From Glandiceps talaboti (taxonomy: Eukaryota > Hemichordata > Enteropneusta > Spengelidae), in the NCBI RefSeq assembly GCF_964340395.1, contig NC_135565.1, positions 23,500,929 through 23,564,928 of the forward strand: a stretch of 64,000 nt of DNA, in the 5' to 3' direction. Position 1 is the first letter of the stretch. Every line of letters starts with the position of its first letter. The position numbers and the translations under genes are program-made. Positions 11,257 to 23,279 of this stretch are shown here, in pieces. The notes beneath the pieces were generated by a model. That model was not told the origin of the DNA, did not search any database, and worked only from the letters and a program-made list of their open reading frames with translations.

Positions 11257-11868
11257 TTTGATCTAGTATATCTACAAATATAGATTTCACTTTCCTTTGA
11301 TCTAGTATAGATACAAATATACACCAACATTTCACTTTCCTTTGATCTAGTATAGATACAAATATACACCAACATTTCACTTTCCTTTGATCTAGTATAG
11401 ATACATATATACACCAACATTTCACTTTCCTTTGATCTAGTATAGATACAAATATACACCAACATTTCACTTTCCTTTGATCTAGTATAGATACAAATAT
11501 ACACCAACATTTCACTTTCCTTTGATCTAGTATAGATACAAATATACACCAACATTTCACTTTCCTTTGATCTAGTATAGATACAAATATACACCAACAT
11601 TTCACTTTCCTTTGATCTAGTATAGATACAAATATACACCAACATTTCACTTTCCTTTGATCTAGTATAGATACAAATATACACTAACATTTCACTTTCC
11701 TTTGATCTAGTATAGATACAAATATACACCAACATTTCACTTTCCTTTGATCTAGTATAGATACAAATATACACCAACATTTCACTTTCCTTTGATCTAG
11801 TATAGATACAAATATACACCAACATTTCACTTTCCTTTCAATTCATCTAATACAAATATACACCTATC
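11257..11868. repeat. 45-bp minisatellite, about 13 copies
   Basis: A shortened first unit (11257-11295, internal change) is followed by twelve 45-bp units from 11296 to 11835 and a broken partial unit to about 11868. The unit starts tttgatctagtatagataca. Units differ at one or two positions only. Because 45 is a multiple of three, two minus-strand frames stay open (165 and 194 codons); these are repeat artefacts. Confidence 0.97.
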
Positions 11869-12060
11869 AAACAGTGGAATGGATTGAAGGCTACAGTCAT
11901 TTTCACTATGGAAAATATTACAAACATAAGCAAAATCTATCCAGAATGATTCTGTCAAGCCAGTATGTGGAGTCAGATACAGGGTCTATACAGTCATATC
12001 AATTGTAGTGACAATTATCAATTGCAATGTTATGTTCTATTGTCAGAAACGCATTGTGAA

Positions 12061-12245
12061 ATCACGTATTCCACCACACTTAGTCTAGTTCCTATACGGT
12101 ATCACATACTCCACCACACTTAGTCTAGTTCCTATACGGTATCACATACTCCACCACACTTAGTCTAGTTCCTATATGGTATCACATACTCCACCACACT
12201 TAGTCTAGTTCCTATATGGTATCCTTAATGATTTACACCTCCACT
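12061..12245 (-). repeat. 40-bp array x4, CCGTATAGGAACTAGACTAA family
   Basis: Four units at 12061-12100, 12101-12140, 12141-12180 and 12181-12220, each ending tagtctagttcctata(c/t)ggt. The flank to 12245 holds tgatttacacctccac. Reverse complement of both parts matches the two-copy repeat at 1477-1569, so the array grew from a member of a dispersed family. Confidence 0.93.
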
Positions 12246-13026
12246 TTATAGAGACCACATTGGCATCCAGACTAGTACTCCACACCAGGAGATATACTGT
12301 GACACAATCTGAAGCTACAATTGAAGAGTATAATATGTACTGTACCAGTGAATGAAATACTGAGTTTAATAATAGTTTGTCATGCCACAATTAATAGCTA
12401 CTACTCACTCTAACCACTCACCTATATAGCCACTCACCTCACTTAGATTTATAGCCTGATAAGGGTTAAATATAAAAAGCTAAAATTAAGTAAAACTTAC
12501 CAGTTTTTATGGGAGTAATTTTTTATGACAGTTTCGTGCCTTGTTGGACAGATCATAGTAGTAGATATAACCACGGAATCTAAAAGATAGTAAGGTGACA
12601 GAATGATCAGCTTGTCTGCACACTTGTTGGCTGTCACATGGATTATGGTGATCAACTCCACTGAAATATTACTGTCATGTCCATATCAGGGAAGTGGAAC
12701 ATGTTAGTAATCTGCTTAGCTAGGGAAAGATAAATAATGTATATATATTTCTATGTTATGTGTTTGATCATAAACTACTATGAACTTCAACCTAGTGCAA
12801 ACATAGGATATCAGCATACATATATGATGATGTCATAGGACTTCAACACTGAGTTATTTTTAGTCAATATGGATTGATGTAAGATATTGCATTTCCATTT
12901 TTTTCCCCTGATTTATAGTCAAAAGAAATTTCATTTGTGAAACACTTTAGGATATGAGTATACTCTACAAATCTTGTTGACAATAAATCAGAGGAATTTA
13001 TTAGTATAATACCAGATATATAGTTT
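12246..13026. other. unassigned AT-rich stretch
   Basis: No array, RNA gene or coding region supported. Confidence 0.5.
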
Positions 13027-13365
13027 TTGTATACAGAAATATATGTTTTCAGATTTAATTTTCACATTGTAGGTAGTATACCAAAATCTCATAAATCAGA
13101 GGAAATGTGTAAAAATCAAATGTACTCTTTGTTGTTGTTGCAAAAAACAAGTTACAGTGATGTCTGTGTGTGTCAATATTTACGTGTGGATGCCCAAATG
13201 GTCATATGGGGAGGGGAAGGGAGAGAACTGATCAAACTTGACCTTACAAGTAAACTCTGGATGAACGTGGATGTCAAAGTGAGCATGGAGTATGGTTTAC
13301 AATTTGAATTTAGAAGGATTAATCATTTTACCAGTTTAGAAATTAAATTTTGTTGTTACAGGTAA
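13027..13365 (+). CDS. longest non-repeat ORF, unknown status
   Basis: One hundred and twelve open codons, starting at a TTG-type codon and so without a good ATG at the beginning; the first ATG-coded methionine is well inside. No domain is recognised. Possible splice acceptors lie inside (tcacattgtag near 13071) and at the end (ttgttgttacag near 13361), but they do not bracket an obvious exon. No repeats underlie it. A frame of this length is close to the longest expected by chance here. I regard it as a probable false ORF. Confidence 0.1.
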   Translation: MYTEIYVFRFNFHIVGSIPKSHKSEEMCKNQMYSLLLLQKTSYSDVCVCQYLRVDAQMVIWGGEGRELIKLDLTSKLWMNVDVKVSMEYGLQFEFRRINHFTSLEIKFCCYR

Positions 13366-14070
13366 TTGACCCTGATAAGTACAATGAGCAGAACTATGTA
13401 ATACTAACTAAATATTGACATAACAAAATAAGAAATTAATTAGTCTACTTAAAATAACAATAATATAGGCACACAGAAAAAAGTCACTATTTACTCTGAT
13501 AACAACAATAACTACAAAAATACTGAATTAATTACTAAACTTATAACAACATTAATAATGACAAAAATCAATTAACAATCATTAGTGATTCTTATCATAC
13601 CATAAACTATAATGAAGACAGGAAATGATAAACAAACAAACATTTAGTGGTTGCTAAAAGAAAATAAAGTCCTAAATTAAATTTAGCAATGCAGTAGAAT
13701 GATAATATTTTGAAAGACACCTTGATGCTTGATGTTTCAGGGGTTTTTTTTGTAAGAATTTATGAGACTTAGATCACTGTAATTAAAAATAAATTTATAA
13801 TAACAAATTCAGTTTTCAGAAATATACCCGGAAATTAATCTTTTCATTCAGTCATTTAGAGGAAATATTAGAAGTACTATGTACAACAAAGAATATTTCA
13901 CCTACTTTAATTTACTAAGTATTCAGAGTACACTTTTGGAATTGATTTTCATGAGTTAAACTGTAGAGTTTTGTAAAGGATCATTTATGAGAATTTTAAA
14001 TCTACCAGTACATGTATTTCTCCATCATTAACAGGGTTTTCTAATAAGTGTTCTTGATAAGGTATAGCCC
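13366..14070. other. unassigned very AT-rich stretch
   Basis: Rich in short aata/taat runs; no defined repeat or gene signal seen. Confidence 0.5.
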
Positions 14071-14812
14071 AGAATCTAGTCATCGTGGGATTCTTGACTC
14101 TTGCTTTTCCACCAATACACCTGGCATTTTACCAAAAACTATAGCGTTAAATGTACGGCCAGAAAACAGGTGCAAAATCTTACTGGGTTTTTAATTCTTT
14201 CTACTAGTGAGATGACATCAATAGCATCACCATGTGATTAGAACCAACTGAGAGGGTTGAGATGTACATGACATGTAAACATAATTACCATATTTTACAT
14301 CACTGTGGGGAATTGTAATCTAAATTCAGGTTTGAATATATGACCATTATAGCAAAATGCCAGGCGTTGTAGGGGAAAAGCTAAGAGCAATATCTAGTGT
14401 AGTTAATGATGTGAACAGCATTACCATGTGATTAGAACCAATTCAAAGGGTTGAGATGTACATATAAACATAATTACCATATTCTAGATCACTTGGGGAA
14501 TCGTAATCTAAATTTATTGACCATTACAGCAAAATGCCAGGCGTTGTAGGGGAAAAGCTAAGAGCAATATCTAGTGTAGTTAACGATGTGAACAGCATCA
14601 CCATGTGATTAGAACTAACTCAGAGGGTTCAGATGTACAATGTAAACATAATTACCATATATGGCATATTCAATGTCACTGCTGGAAATCATTACCTAAT
14701 TTCAGGTTTGAATATACAACCTTTATAGCAGAATGCCAGGTGTGGTAGGTGCCAAGTGTGGTAGGTGAAAGAAAAGAGCCCAAAATCCCAATATGACTGA
14801 ACTCTAGGCTTT
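14071..14812. repeat. three-copy ~190-bp tandem repeat with inverted outer arms
   Basis: Units begin near 14211, 14408 and 14585 with gatg(a/t)(c/g)a(t/a)caatagcat- or gatgtgaacagcat-type sequence, then accatgtgattagaac. Each ends with an aaaatgccaggcgttgtagg-type block. The leading flank 14071-14130 (agaatctagtcatcgtggga, then ctcttgcttttcc and cacctggcatttt) is a diverged reverse complement of the closing part of the last unit (14731-14808). The whole region therefore has inverted ends about 60-75 bp long. A decayed fold-back transposon with internal tandem duplication is a reasonable reading. Confidence 0.75.
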
Positions 14813-15871
14813 TAAGGATAACATCTACCTTAATTCTCTTGACATTTCCACATGGGTTGTCCAAAAATAATGTATTGAAATAAAGATTTCATGTCTAGGA
14901 GTAGTAACTACTGCATATTAATGGCACTTTCAAAACTGTACAAAAACCATTACCTGAGGAGTGAATATTTACCAGCAATTCTACTTTTATTTGAATGCAC
15001 CATTGAAATAGAATATTACAATCTGAATTTTTTATGAATGCTTTGTAATTATTTTACTATGATTTTAATCATTGGATTTCTTCCTATAAGGATTTAAAAA
15101 AGAACGCTATTCAACTGTCAGTGTTTAATAAAAGAAGTAAGAAATTATCGCCTAAGGCTGTATGATGTATTTTAGATGATATGTTATGTAATATTAAATG
15201 TAACTCTGCTGGTTCTACAGGCTAAATTGTACATTAGCTATCATTTACTTATAAGGAGAAAGCTTTAATTCACAATATGTCTGTGTGTCCCAATTCATAT
15301 CATTGCTGACTGAATTTAATACAGTGAATCTAAATGACAGATCACAATGTAAACAGACTAGTAATTTTAGTAATATTTTATGGCCAAATAAATCTCACAT
15401 AATCTTTCTGGAGAAATGAGCTGCAGCTTGTAGTAAGAAATTTCTTTGTGTAATTGATTTTAAAGTGGTCAAAACTGTCGGCACATGACTAAGACCTTTG
15501 AAATTCTAAAGTTGTATAGAAACCAGTGCAAGGACATGGTTCTTTTCATAGCATCAACAATAACAGAACATTTTCATTAGCTTCTTAGCTTACTAGCGGC
15601 ACGTGTGTACGTCATACTGTTATTATACCTAGTACATAATACAGTGTGCTATAATACTCTAGCGGTATACTCAACCATAAATTGACTTTACGTGTTTGTG
15701 TGTTATAATTTTACACTCTGACCTAGTTGTAAGCCTCTACTATTGTTACCTTTCCTTTTGAGAATGTAAAGTAGGACACATCAGAAGTAAAAAATGTGTT
15801 GCTATACCACACGCAAGCCAGGATGAACATGTTTGACCAAAATATATCAGTTTTTATACTCTGCACTGCAT
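14813..15871. other. unassigned AT-rich stretch
   Basis: No array, RNA gene or coding sequence supported. Confidence 0.5.
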
Positions 15872-16056
15872 ATGGACTGGGATTATCTACACTTTTAGTA
15901 TAAAATATATATGGACTGGGATTATCTACACTTTTAGTATAAAATATATATGGACTGGGATTATCTTCACTTTTAGTATAAAATATATATGGACTGGGAT
16001 ATCTACACTTTTAGTATAAAATATATATGGACTAGATTATCTACACTTTTAGTTCT
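15872..16056. repeat. 39-bp minisatellite, about five copies
   Basis: Unit starts atggactgggattatctaca and ends ttttagtataaaatatat. Copies start at 15872, 15911, 15950, 15989 and 16027, with the last truncated and changed. Confidence 0.96.
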
Positions 16057-16380
16057 TAAAAGTTTAGATAAGTTTTAGAACTTAATCTGTTCCTGTTAAA
16101 AAATAAAATCAGCAAATTATGGTTTAATGTTGGTAGATTGGTTAAAATTTCAATATGACATTTTTAATATGGTTTTAATTAATCACATGGTTGTTATGTA
16201 CAAATAGCTTTGAGATATTATTTCATATTTATAAGTTCAATCATCTCAAGTTTTGCCTTGAAGATAATCAGTTATATGAACTTAATACTTTCAATGTATT
16301 TAATATTTATCATGTCAGGTGAATCTTTGTCCTAGGCAAACTTTAATTATCAAACCCCTCCTTTTAACATGGTGTGTTTT
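16057..16380. other. unassigned AT-rich stretch
   Basis: Nothing supported between the 39-bp array and the small duplication at 16381. Confidence 0.5.
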
Positions 16381-16448
16381 AGAAATAACAGATTTTAACT
16401 TTTGCTGTTACTTTTCAGAAATAACAGATTTTAAATTTTGTATTACTT
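16381..16448. repeat. two-copy 36-bp direct repeat
   Basis: agaaataacagattttaa occurs at 16381 and 16417, each followed by a diverged tttg.tgttact block. Confidence 0.85.
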
Positions 16449-16589
16449 TATTCAGGAAAACTCAAACCCATTCTCAGTTCAAATCAATAACAATATCAGC
16501 AGTCACTGTACATACTTTTTAAAAAAGTCTCGGATAAAAAATGATAGTAAAATTTACAACCCATTTTAGAATTCAATATGGCTGCTGAC

Positions 16590-16972
<383 letters not shown>

Positions 16973-17253
16973 ATATTTTATAAAAGTTAAAGGTCAGGAG
17001 TGGGATAATGTCTCTGAACAGTTTAGATGTATATCACATTGGACTGTAAACTATCATTAAAACTATCTGACATCACAGAGTAGACAGATGGTTAATGAGA
17101 CACTGCCCTAGGACTATCTTTAATATAGATTTTAATGAATGTCTAAAGTGAATCTATACAGAATCTGCCATAGGCTATATGTTCTAGCCAGAATTCAGTT
17201 AAATGTTCACCTTTGTCCATATTTAAACAATGAGGATAAAGCCGGTTAAAATT

Positions 17254-17289
17254 GGAGGAAGAGGGGGAGGAAGGGAGGGGGAGGGGGGT
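17254..17289 (+). other. purine-rich G tract, potential G-quadruplex
   Basis: Runs of 5, 3, 5 and 6 G separated by short A-containing loops. Confidence 0.7.
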
Positions 17290-17441
17290 ATTGCAATTGT
17301 TGCAATATCATAAGTTTTTTACCTGAGTGCATAAAGTGAATCCACACAGCAATCTCATTTAAAGTGAACCCATTGGCTATTTATCTATTCACTCTATATT
17401 CATCTCTGTTCTATTCAATATAAATAAGGCATGTAATGATT

Positions 17442-17480
17442 AGGGGGAGGGGTTTGAGGGGTGGGGATGGGTGGGGGGTC
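17442..17480 (+). other. second G tract, potential G-quadruplex
   Basis: Runs of 5, 4, 4, 4, 3 and 6 G with loops of one to five bases. Fits the G-quadruplex pattern well; 150 bp downstream of a similar tract and just upstream of the 23-bp array. Confidence 0.75.
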
Positions 17481-17613
17481 TGTGTGTAAGAAGTCAGATG
17501 GCAAGATCTAATGTGATTACATTTCTTCAGAAATATCAGTTTTGATAGACGAGTTCCCTTTTTTTCTTCTCATTTACAACAAAGTCTACATCTGATATCT
17601 TCTCTTTTTCTGT

Positions 17614-19034
17614 AGTGTGTGCATACATTCATCCACAGAGTGTGCATACATTCATCCATAGGGTGTGCATACATTCATCCATAGGGTGTGCATACATTCA
17701 TCCACAGGGTGTGCATACATTCATCCATAGGGTGTGCATACATTCATCCACAGGGTGTGCATACATTCATCCACAGGGTGTGCATACATTCATCCATAGT
17801 GTGTGCATACATTCATCCACAGGGTGTGCATACATTCATCCATAGTGTGTGCATACATTCATCCACAGGGTGTGCATACATTCATCCATAGTGTGTGCAT
17901 ACATTCATCCATAGGGTGTGCATACATTCATCCATAGTGTGTGCATACATTCATCCACAGGGTGTGCATACATTCATCCATAGGGTGTGCATACATTCAT
18001 CCATAGGGTGTGCATACATTCATCCATAGTGTGTACATACATTCATCCATAGTGTGTGCATACATTCATCCATAGGGTGTGCATACATTCATCCATAGTG
18101 TGTACATACATTCATCCATAGTGTGTACATATATTCATCCATAGGGTGTGCATACATTCATCCATAGGGTGTGCATACATTCATCCATAGGGTGTGCATA
18201 CATTCATCCATAGTGTGTGCATACATTCATCCATAGTGTGTGCATACATTCATCCATAGGGTGTGCATACATTCATCCATAGGGTGTGCATACATTCATC
18301 CATAGTGTGTGCATACATTCATCCATAGTGTGTGCATACATTCATCCATAGGGTGTGCATACATTCATCCACAGGGTGTGCATACATTCATCCACAGGGT
18401 GTGCATACATTCATCCATAGGGTGTGCATACATTCATCCATAGTGTGTACATACATTCATCCATAGTGTGTGCATATATTCATCCACAGGGTGTGCATAC
18501 ATTCATCCATAGTGTGTGCATACATTCATCCATAGTGTGTGTGTGTGTGTGTGCATACATTCATCCATAGTGTGTGCATACATTCATCCACAGGTTGTGC
18601 ATACATTCATCCACAGGGTGTGCATACATTCATCCATAGGGTGTGCATACATTCATCCATAGGGTGTGCATACATTCATCCACAGGGTGTGCATACATTC
18701 ATCCATAGGGTGTGCATACATTCATCCATAGTGTGTGCATACATTCATCCATAGGGTGTGCATACATTCATCCATAGTGTGTGCATACATTCATCCATAG
18801 TGTGTGCATACATTCATCCATAGGGTGTGCATACATTCATCCACAGGGTGTGCATATATTCATCCACAGGGTGTGCATATATTCATCCACAGGGTGTGCA
18901 TACATTCATCCATAGGGTGTGCATACATTCATCCATAGTGTGTGCATACATTCATCCATAGGGTGTGCATACATTCATCCATAGTGTGTGCATACATTCA
19001 TCCATAGGGTGTGCATACATTCATCCACAGGGTG
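17614..19034. repeat. 23-bp minisatellite, about 61 copies
   Basis: Unit gtgtgcatacattcatccat plus agg. Units vary at a few fixed places (cacagg, catagg, catagt; gcatac, gtacat, gcatat), giving a readable string of variants. A (GT)n slip interrupts it at 18535-18552. Period 23 is not a multiple of three, so translation cycles through all three frames; open frames there are artefacts. Confidence 0.98.
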
Positions 19035-19337
19035 TCCATTTCTTGTCTCTTTCTCTGAAGGATTTACACTATCTACTTCTACTGTCTTGTCCATTTCTTG
19101 TTTCTTTCTCTAAAGGATTTACACTATCTACTTCTACTGTCTTGTCCATTTCTTGTTTCTTTCTCTAAAGGATTTACACTATCTACTTCTACTGTCTTGT
19201 CCATTTCTTGTCTCTTTCTCTGAAGGATTTACACTATCTACTTCTACTGTCTTGTCCATTTCTTGTCTCTTTCTCTGAAGGATTTACACTATCTACTTCT
19301 ACTGTCTTGTCCATTTCTTGTTTCTTTCTCTGAAGGA
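19035..19337. repeat. 55-bp minisatellite, about 5.5 copies
   Basis: Unit starts tccatttcttgt and contains ggatttacactatctacttc. Copies start at 19035, 19090, 19145, 19200, 19255 and 19310. It directly abuts the end of the 23-bp array (junction near 19034), with no spacer. Confidence 0.97.
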
Positions 19338-19442
19338 CTGACATGCATTCCTCATGATGCATAATTATGTAAGTCATGTTAGAAAGTAAGAAAATCTGGA
19401 CAAATACAAAACAAGTCAAACGCTACTCTATAAGTACTTAAA

Positions 19443-19640
19443 TTGGAATGAAGTTGAAAAGACTGAAAAAGAATTAGAAACTAAAAAGGCAGAAACGGAA
19501 TTTGTGATCAGAACAAAAGGAGAAAAGACAGAAGAGGAATTTGTGATTGAAACTAGACTGAAAACATAGAAAGGGGGATTTGCGATTGGAACAAAATTGA
19601 AATGACAGAAAAGGAGTTTGTGAATAGTGGAACAATTGTA
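19443..19640. repeat. decayed purine-rich ~40-bp tandem repeat
   Basis: Blocks of ga(a/g)tttgtgat followed by gaa(c/a) and a gacagaa(a/g)agg-like stretch recur about four to five times. The strand is A/G-rich. Confidence 0.65.
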
Positions 19641-21013
19641 TTTATCAGAAGTTTTACAACCGAAGACTGGTACTGCCTACAGCCAATTGACTCCTGTAAA
19701 GTTAACGAAAACAAACTCACAACTCAATGCACTATCCAAAAATTATCAAATATTCTGAAAGTTTGACAAAAACCCTCAAAATTTCACTACCCATGCTGCA
19801 GCTAAAACCTTTTCTTCCTAATGTTATAAGAGTTTCAGTGAAAAATTTAGTAATATTGTTGTTTTGTAATGGTGGTCTGTTGTATACCTTGTCAGAAGTC
19901 ATTAACATTGAAGTGCTCATTGTCATGCTTTGTTCTACAGTGACAAAGAATACAATCAGTGAACTGGAAAACAAGCACAGAAGTCACCTAGGGCTAAAAC
20001 TGAAAGCAAGCCGATGATTTCCATTCTCTTTATTGTCTTGTGCTGCTACACACAGGTGTGTCATTATTGTTTGCATAGATTGCAGAAATTAACTGAGGCA
20101 AGCAATGACCAACACTTGGCAAAACCCTTGGGGGTTGTTATAAATCGGTTTTAATCTCAGCAAATACTTTTCACTGTACCTGTCTGTCAGCTCTCTCTTG
20201 TCAAAAAAAGCTGATTTATTGTCAAGATTCTTATATTCTTAGTTCCTACAGAAGAAAACTTTCAGTGAAAAGTGATAAAAAATTGCTTACTTAGAAACAA
20301 TTGTGGTTAGAAATTGAACAGAAATGTGGTTTCTGTAAATCTTTGCATGTTTTTTTCGTTTTGTTCTCTTAATTATGAACGTCTGAGAGGATATTCATAA
20401 GCATTAGATGACTTTGAAATAGGATATTGTTTCAACACCAATTCATTTGTTTATGGCTTATTCCAACTAAAGGAAAGTCTTAAAACTCCGCTATCTCAGT
20501 ATCATCTATTGTTGTTTAGGTAAGAAAATAGAAAACAAAAACAATACAGGATTTAAATCATTGTAATAGTTGACACTTTTTGTCTTTTGAGAGAGTATGT
20601 GTCTGACAGAATATATTACCCCTGAGAGATTTTAGGGTGATTAAAATATTCAGTTATGGTAATGAGTTACCAGGATTCCTATTGACAATTCTTTCATTAC
20701 AACAACTTTTTCAATTGTCTATGGAAGTCTATGTTTGTGCAATGTTGAGATGGCAAAGTTATAATTTAAAATTATTTTTTGTAATTTGAAAGATCAGCAT
20801 ACATGAAACAAAATATTTATGACAATATGCTTCATACCACATATGACATAACAGTTTACATTTGATTAAACTCCAATGTTTGATTCCCATTCGTTTTCAC
20901 ATCTCATCAGTAAAGCTATGGGGACATGATAGGATTTTGTGGTGGACAAAACTTTTGCTATCATAGTTCTGCCAGACAACTTTTTTTTCTTACCAAAATA
21001 GGAATGCTAGCAA
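19641..21013. other. unassigned AT-rich stretch
   Basis: No array, RNA gene or recognisable coding sequence. The overlapping sense and antisense frames at 19727-20017 and 19732-19974 have no recognisable domain. Confidence 0.5.
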
Positions 21014-21132
21014 GAGTATTGATGTACTTTTCATTGCACAGTGCAGTAACAGTATTTGATGTACTTTTCATTGCACAGTGCAGTAACAGTATTTGATGTA
21101 CTTTTCATTGCACAGTGTGCTGTAATAGTATC
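21014..21132. repeat. 37-bp tandem repeat, three copies
   Basis: gatgtacttttcattgcaca occurs at 21021, 21058 and 21095, each followed by a gtg(c/t)(a/g)- rich block. Not related to the 37-bp unit at 43.5 kb. Confidence 0.95.
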
Positions 21133-21224
21133 TTGTAGAACTGAATTATTTTGATTTCACTTTGTCAGGCTCATTTATAGTTTAATCAAATTGGAAGTGG
21201 TTAAGTTTGCTTCATTTTCAATCA

Positions 21225-21610
21225 ACATTAAATATGTACTTTACAGCCAAATTTGTGCTAACTGCATATATACCTCATATATAATAAATTCAACATCTAC
21301 TCGGACCAGTGAATCTGTCTGTATAATGTATGTATGTGTGACTAAAAACCATACAAACCAAACTGGCTGTGTGGAAGCATTACTCTTCTGGCTAATGATC
21401 GAACTTCATGAATGTTTTACAATAGGTGCATGTACAACGTATTATAAACTTAAGAAATGCTTGGACCTGTGAATCTGTCTGTATATCCATATGCATGTTA
21501 ATGTAAGATTATTACTAAGAACCAAACTGGAAGTGCAGAAGCATTGCATTTGTGGCTAACAGTGTTTTTATTTTAATGAACTGCATACAACCAGATTTGT
21601 AATAACTGTA
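21225..21610. repeat. decayed ~190-bp repeat, two units plus relatives
   Basis: Matching landmarks: accagtgaatctgtctgtat (21305) and acctgtgaatctgtctgtat (21466); accaaactgg near 21357 and 21523; gaagcatt near 21374 and 21538. Catgtact(t)tacagccaaatttg-like sequence starts a unit near 21236 and recurs near 22743 (gtactttgcagccaaatttg). An old tandem duplication with a detached relative 1.1 kb away. Confidence 0.6.
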
Positions 21611-21912
21611 TCACAGCTGGTTTTGATGACACTCCCCAAGCTTGAGCATTGTATGTGTTTTCCATTGTCTCCTGCACTGTCATTCCGGGCCGATTGTCTC
21701 TTTCCATTCATTCCATCTGTGGATACTATCCAGAATGAATCCGGTAATTAGAGGGTTTCCCATCACGGATTTTGTCAGCTTGACTGTCAATGTGAATTCT
21801 CTTATTGATACAGCTAACTCTTTCATCATAGAAAGAAAACAGTTAGTTGTCTGACCACATTTGTGTTAGTGTTTAATGGTTTGGTTGTTTTTTAGTCAAT
21901 CTTTGTTTGCTT

Positions 21913-21981
21913 GGCGGTCAACGTAATTACAACTAAACTTAGTGTGGCGGTCAACGTAATTACAACTAAACTTAGTGTGTG
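21913..21981. repeat. 33-bp perfect tandem duplication
   Basis: ggcggtcaacgtaattacaa begins units at 21913 and 21946; the two 33-bp copies are identical. Confidence 0.95.
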
Positions 21982-22140
21982 GTTTGGTATACCTGTATAC
22001 CCTGGTTCACTTCAGAGGCTACAGTTCACTCAATTAATAGTAATCTACAGTAAATGCAGTCTGAAAAGACCAGACAAGCATTAATGACTGAAAGCTCAGT
22101 AAACAAAGTATAGTATTCACTATGAGCACGCCAACATCTC

Positions 22141-22200
22141 TAATTAAAGACCAAGGTCTTAATCCCAGGCTCTCACATCAGTGGGGTTTTTGGTGTGTTT
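22141..22200 (+). repeat. dispersed repeat fragment, TTTCAATCCCAGG family
   Basis: Contains gaccaaggtcttaatcccag then ctctcacatcagtg, a diverged copy of the unit tandemly repeated just downstream. Confidence 0.6.
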
Positions 22201-22290
22201 TATGTATTTAATAACATATTTATTCGGCTTATTACAAACTAAATGGAAATTTCACAGAAACTTTTCTTATTAAAGCTATCAATAGCAATC

Positions 22291-22660
22291 AGTGTTATCT
22301 TATCAGTTACAGGCCAGGGTTTCAATCCCAGGTTCTCACATTAGTGTTATCTTATCAGAATTAAAGGCCAGGGTTTCAATCCCAGGTTCTCACATTAGTG
22401 TTATCTTATCAGTTAAAGGCCAGGGTTTCAACCCCAGGTTCTCACATTAGTGTTATCTTATCAGTTAAAGGCCAAGGTTTCAACCCCAGGTTCTTACATT
22501 AGTGTTATCTTATCACCAGGGTTTCAATCCCAGGTTCTCATATCTGTGTTATCTTATCAGTGGAGCCAATTGAATTACAGGGGATCATTCTTTTGTTCTG
22601 TACCAACTTTTTCTATAACTCTGCCAAACAATTGTTTACGACATCTAAATTGTAATCCCG
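22291..22660 (+). repeat. 52-bp tandem array of a dispersed repeat family
   Basis: About five units from 22291 to 22560 (starts 22291, 22343, 22397, 22449, 22501, then a short one). Each holds agtgttatcttatcag, aggccagggtttcaatccca and ggttctcacatt. The flank 22546-22660 (cagtggagcca, then atcattctttt) matches the single copy at 36231-36335. Fragments also occur at 2268, 22141 and 27522. The copy at 27524 reads ggtttgaatcc, one base from the tRNA B-box core, so a tRNA-derived SINE origin is possible but unproven: I see no convincing A box. Confidence 0.9.
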
Positions 22661-23279
22661 ATCTGGACTTGGGGTGTTTGAGGACTGAACTTTTGAAGCA
22701 AATCATTTCTAGCTAAATATGGTTATATTTCTATGAATGTCAAGTACTTTGCAGCCAAATTTGCAGTAGGTATATGTATAGCCAATGTATTACAAATTTG
22801 AGGACAGTGTGACGTATTGCACATAATACATTATTGGAATAATATCATCTTGGTTTAAAGTGTGTGGAATATAAATGTCCATTGGTTTCAGAATGAAAAC
22901 GTAAATTTGTCATTTTGTAACTTTTTTGGACCAATTTCGTTCATTTCCTTTGACCACAATAAAAAGACAGACAGTGATAATTAACATCTGTAGTTTTCTA
23001 CAACTTTCATTCCAATTAAATAAATGACTTTGTTTAGAGTTTCACAACTACTCATGTTAAGGAGATTTAAAGAGTTTGACTAAAACCTCCTGTGGTTACC
23101 ATTTCCAGTAAATCTGAAACCTTTTTGTTTTTATTCATGATTTGCTGCCAGGTTTTCTAATTGTTATCAGCCAGTCATTTATTAGAAGTTAATGATAATT
23201 CCCCAGAGTACAAGTTATCAGGAGTGGATTAATCACCAGCTATCTCAAGTTCTTTGTTTAGTTTTTAATGATCTTACAG
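22661..23279. other. unassigned stretch
   Basis: Apart from the relative of the 21.2-kb repeat near 22743, nothing supported. Confidence 0.45.

Noticed and set aside
11153-11825. 165- and 194-codon minus-strand frames
   Set aside because: Produced by the 45-bp unit being a multiple of three; two different minus-strand frames are open at once.
17614-19034. CRISPR array
   Set aside because: The repeats are directly contiguous 23-mers with no unique spacers, in eukaryotic-looking DNA without cas genes.
19727-20017. 96-codon plus frame with 80-codon antisense partner
   Set aside because: No recognisable domain, no splice or Kozak signals, and length within chance expectation.
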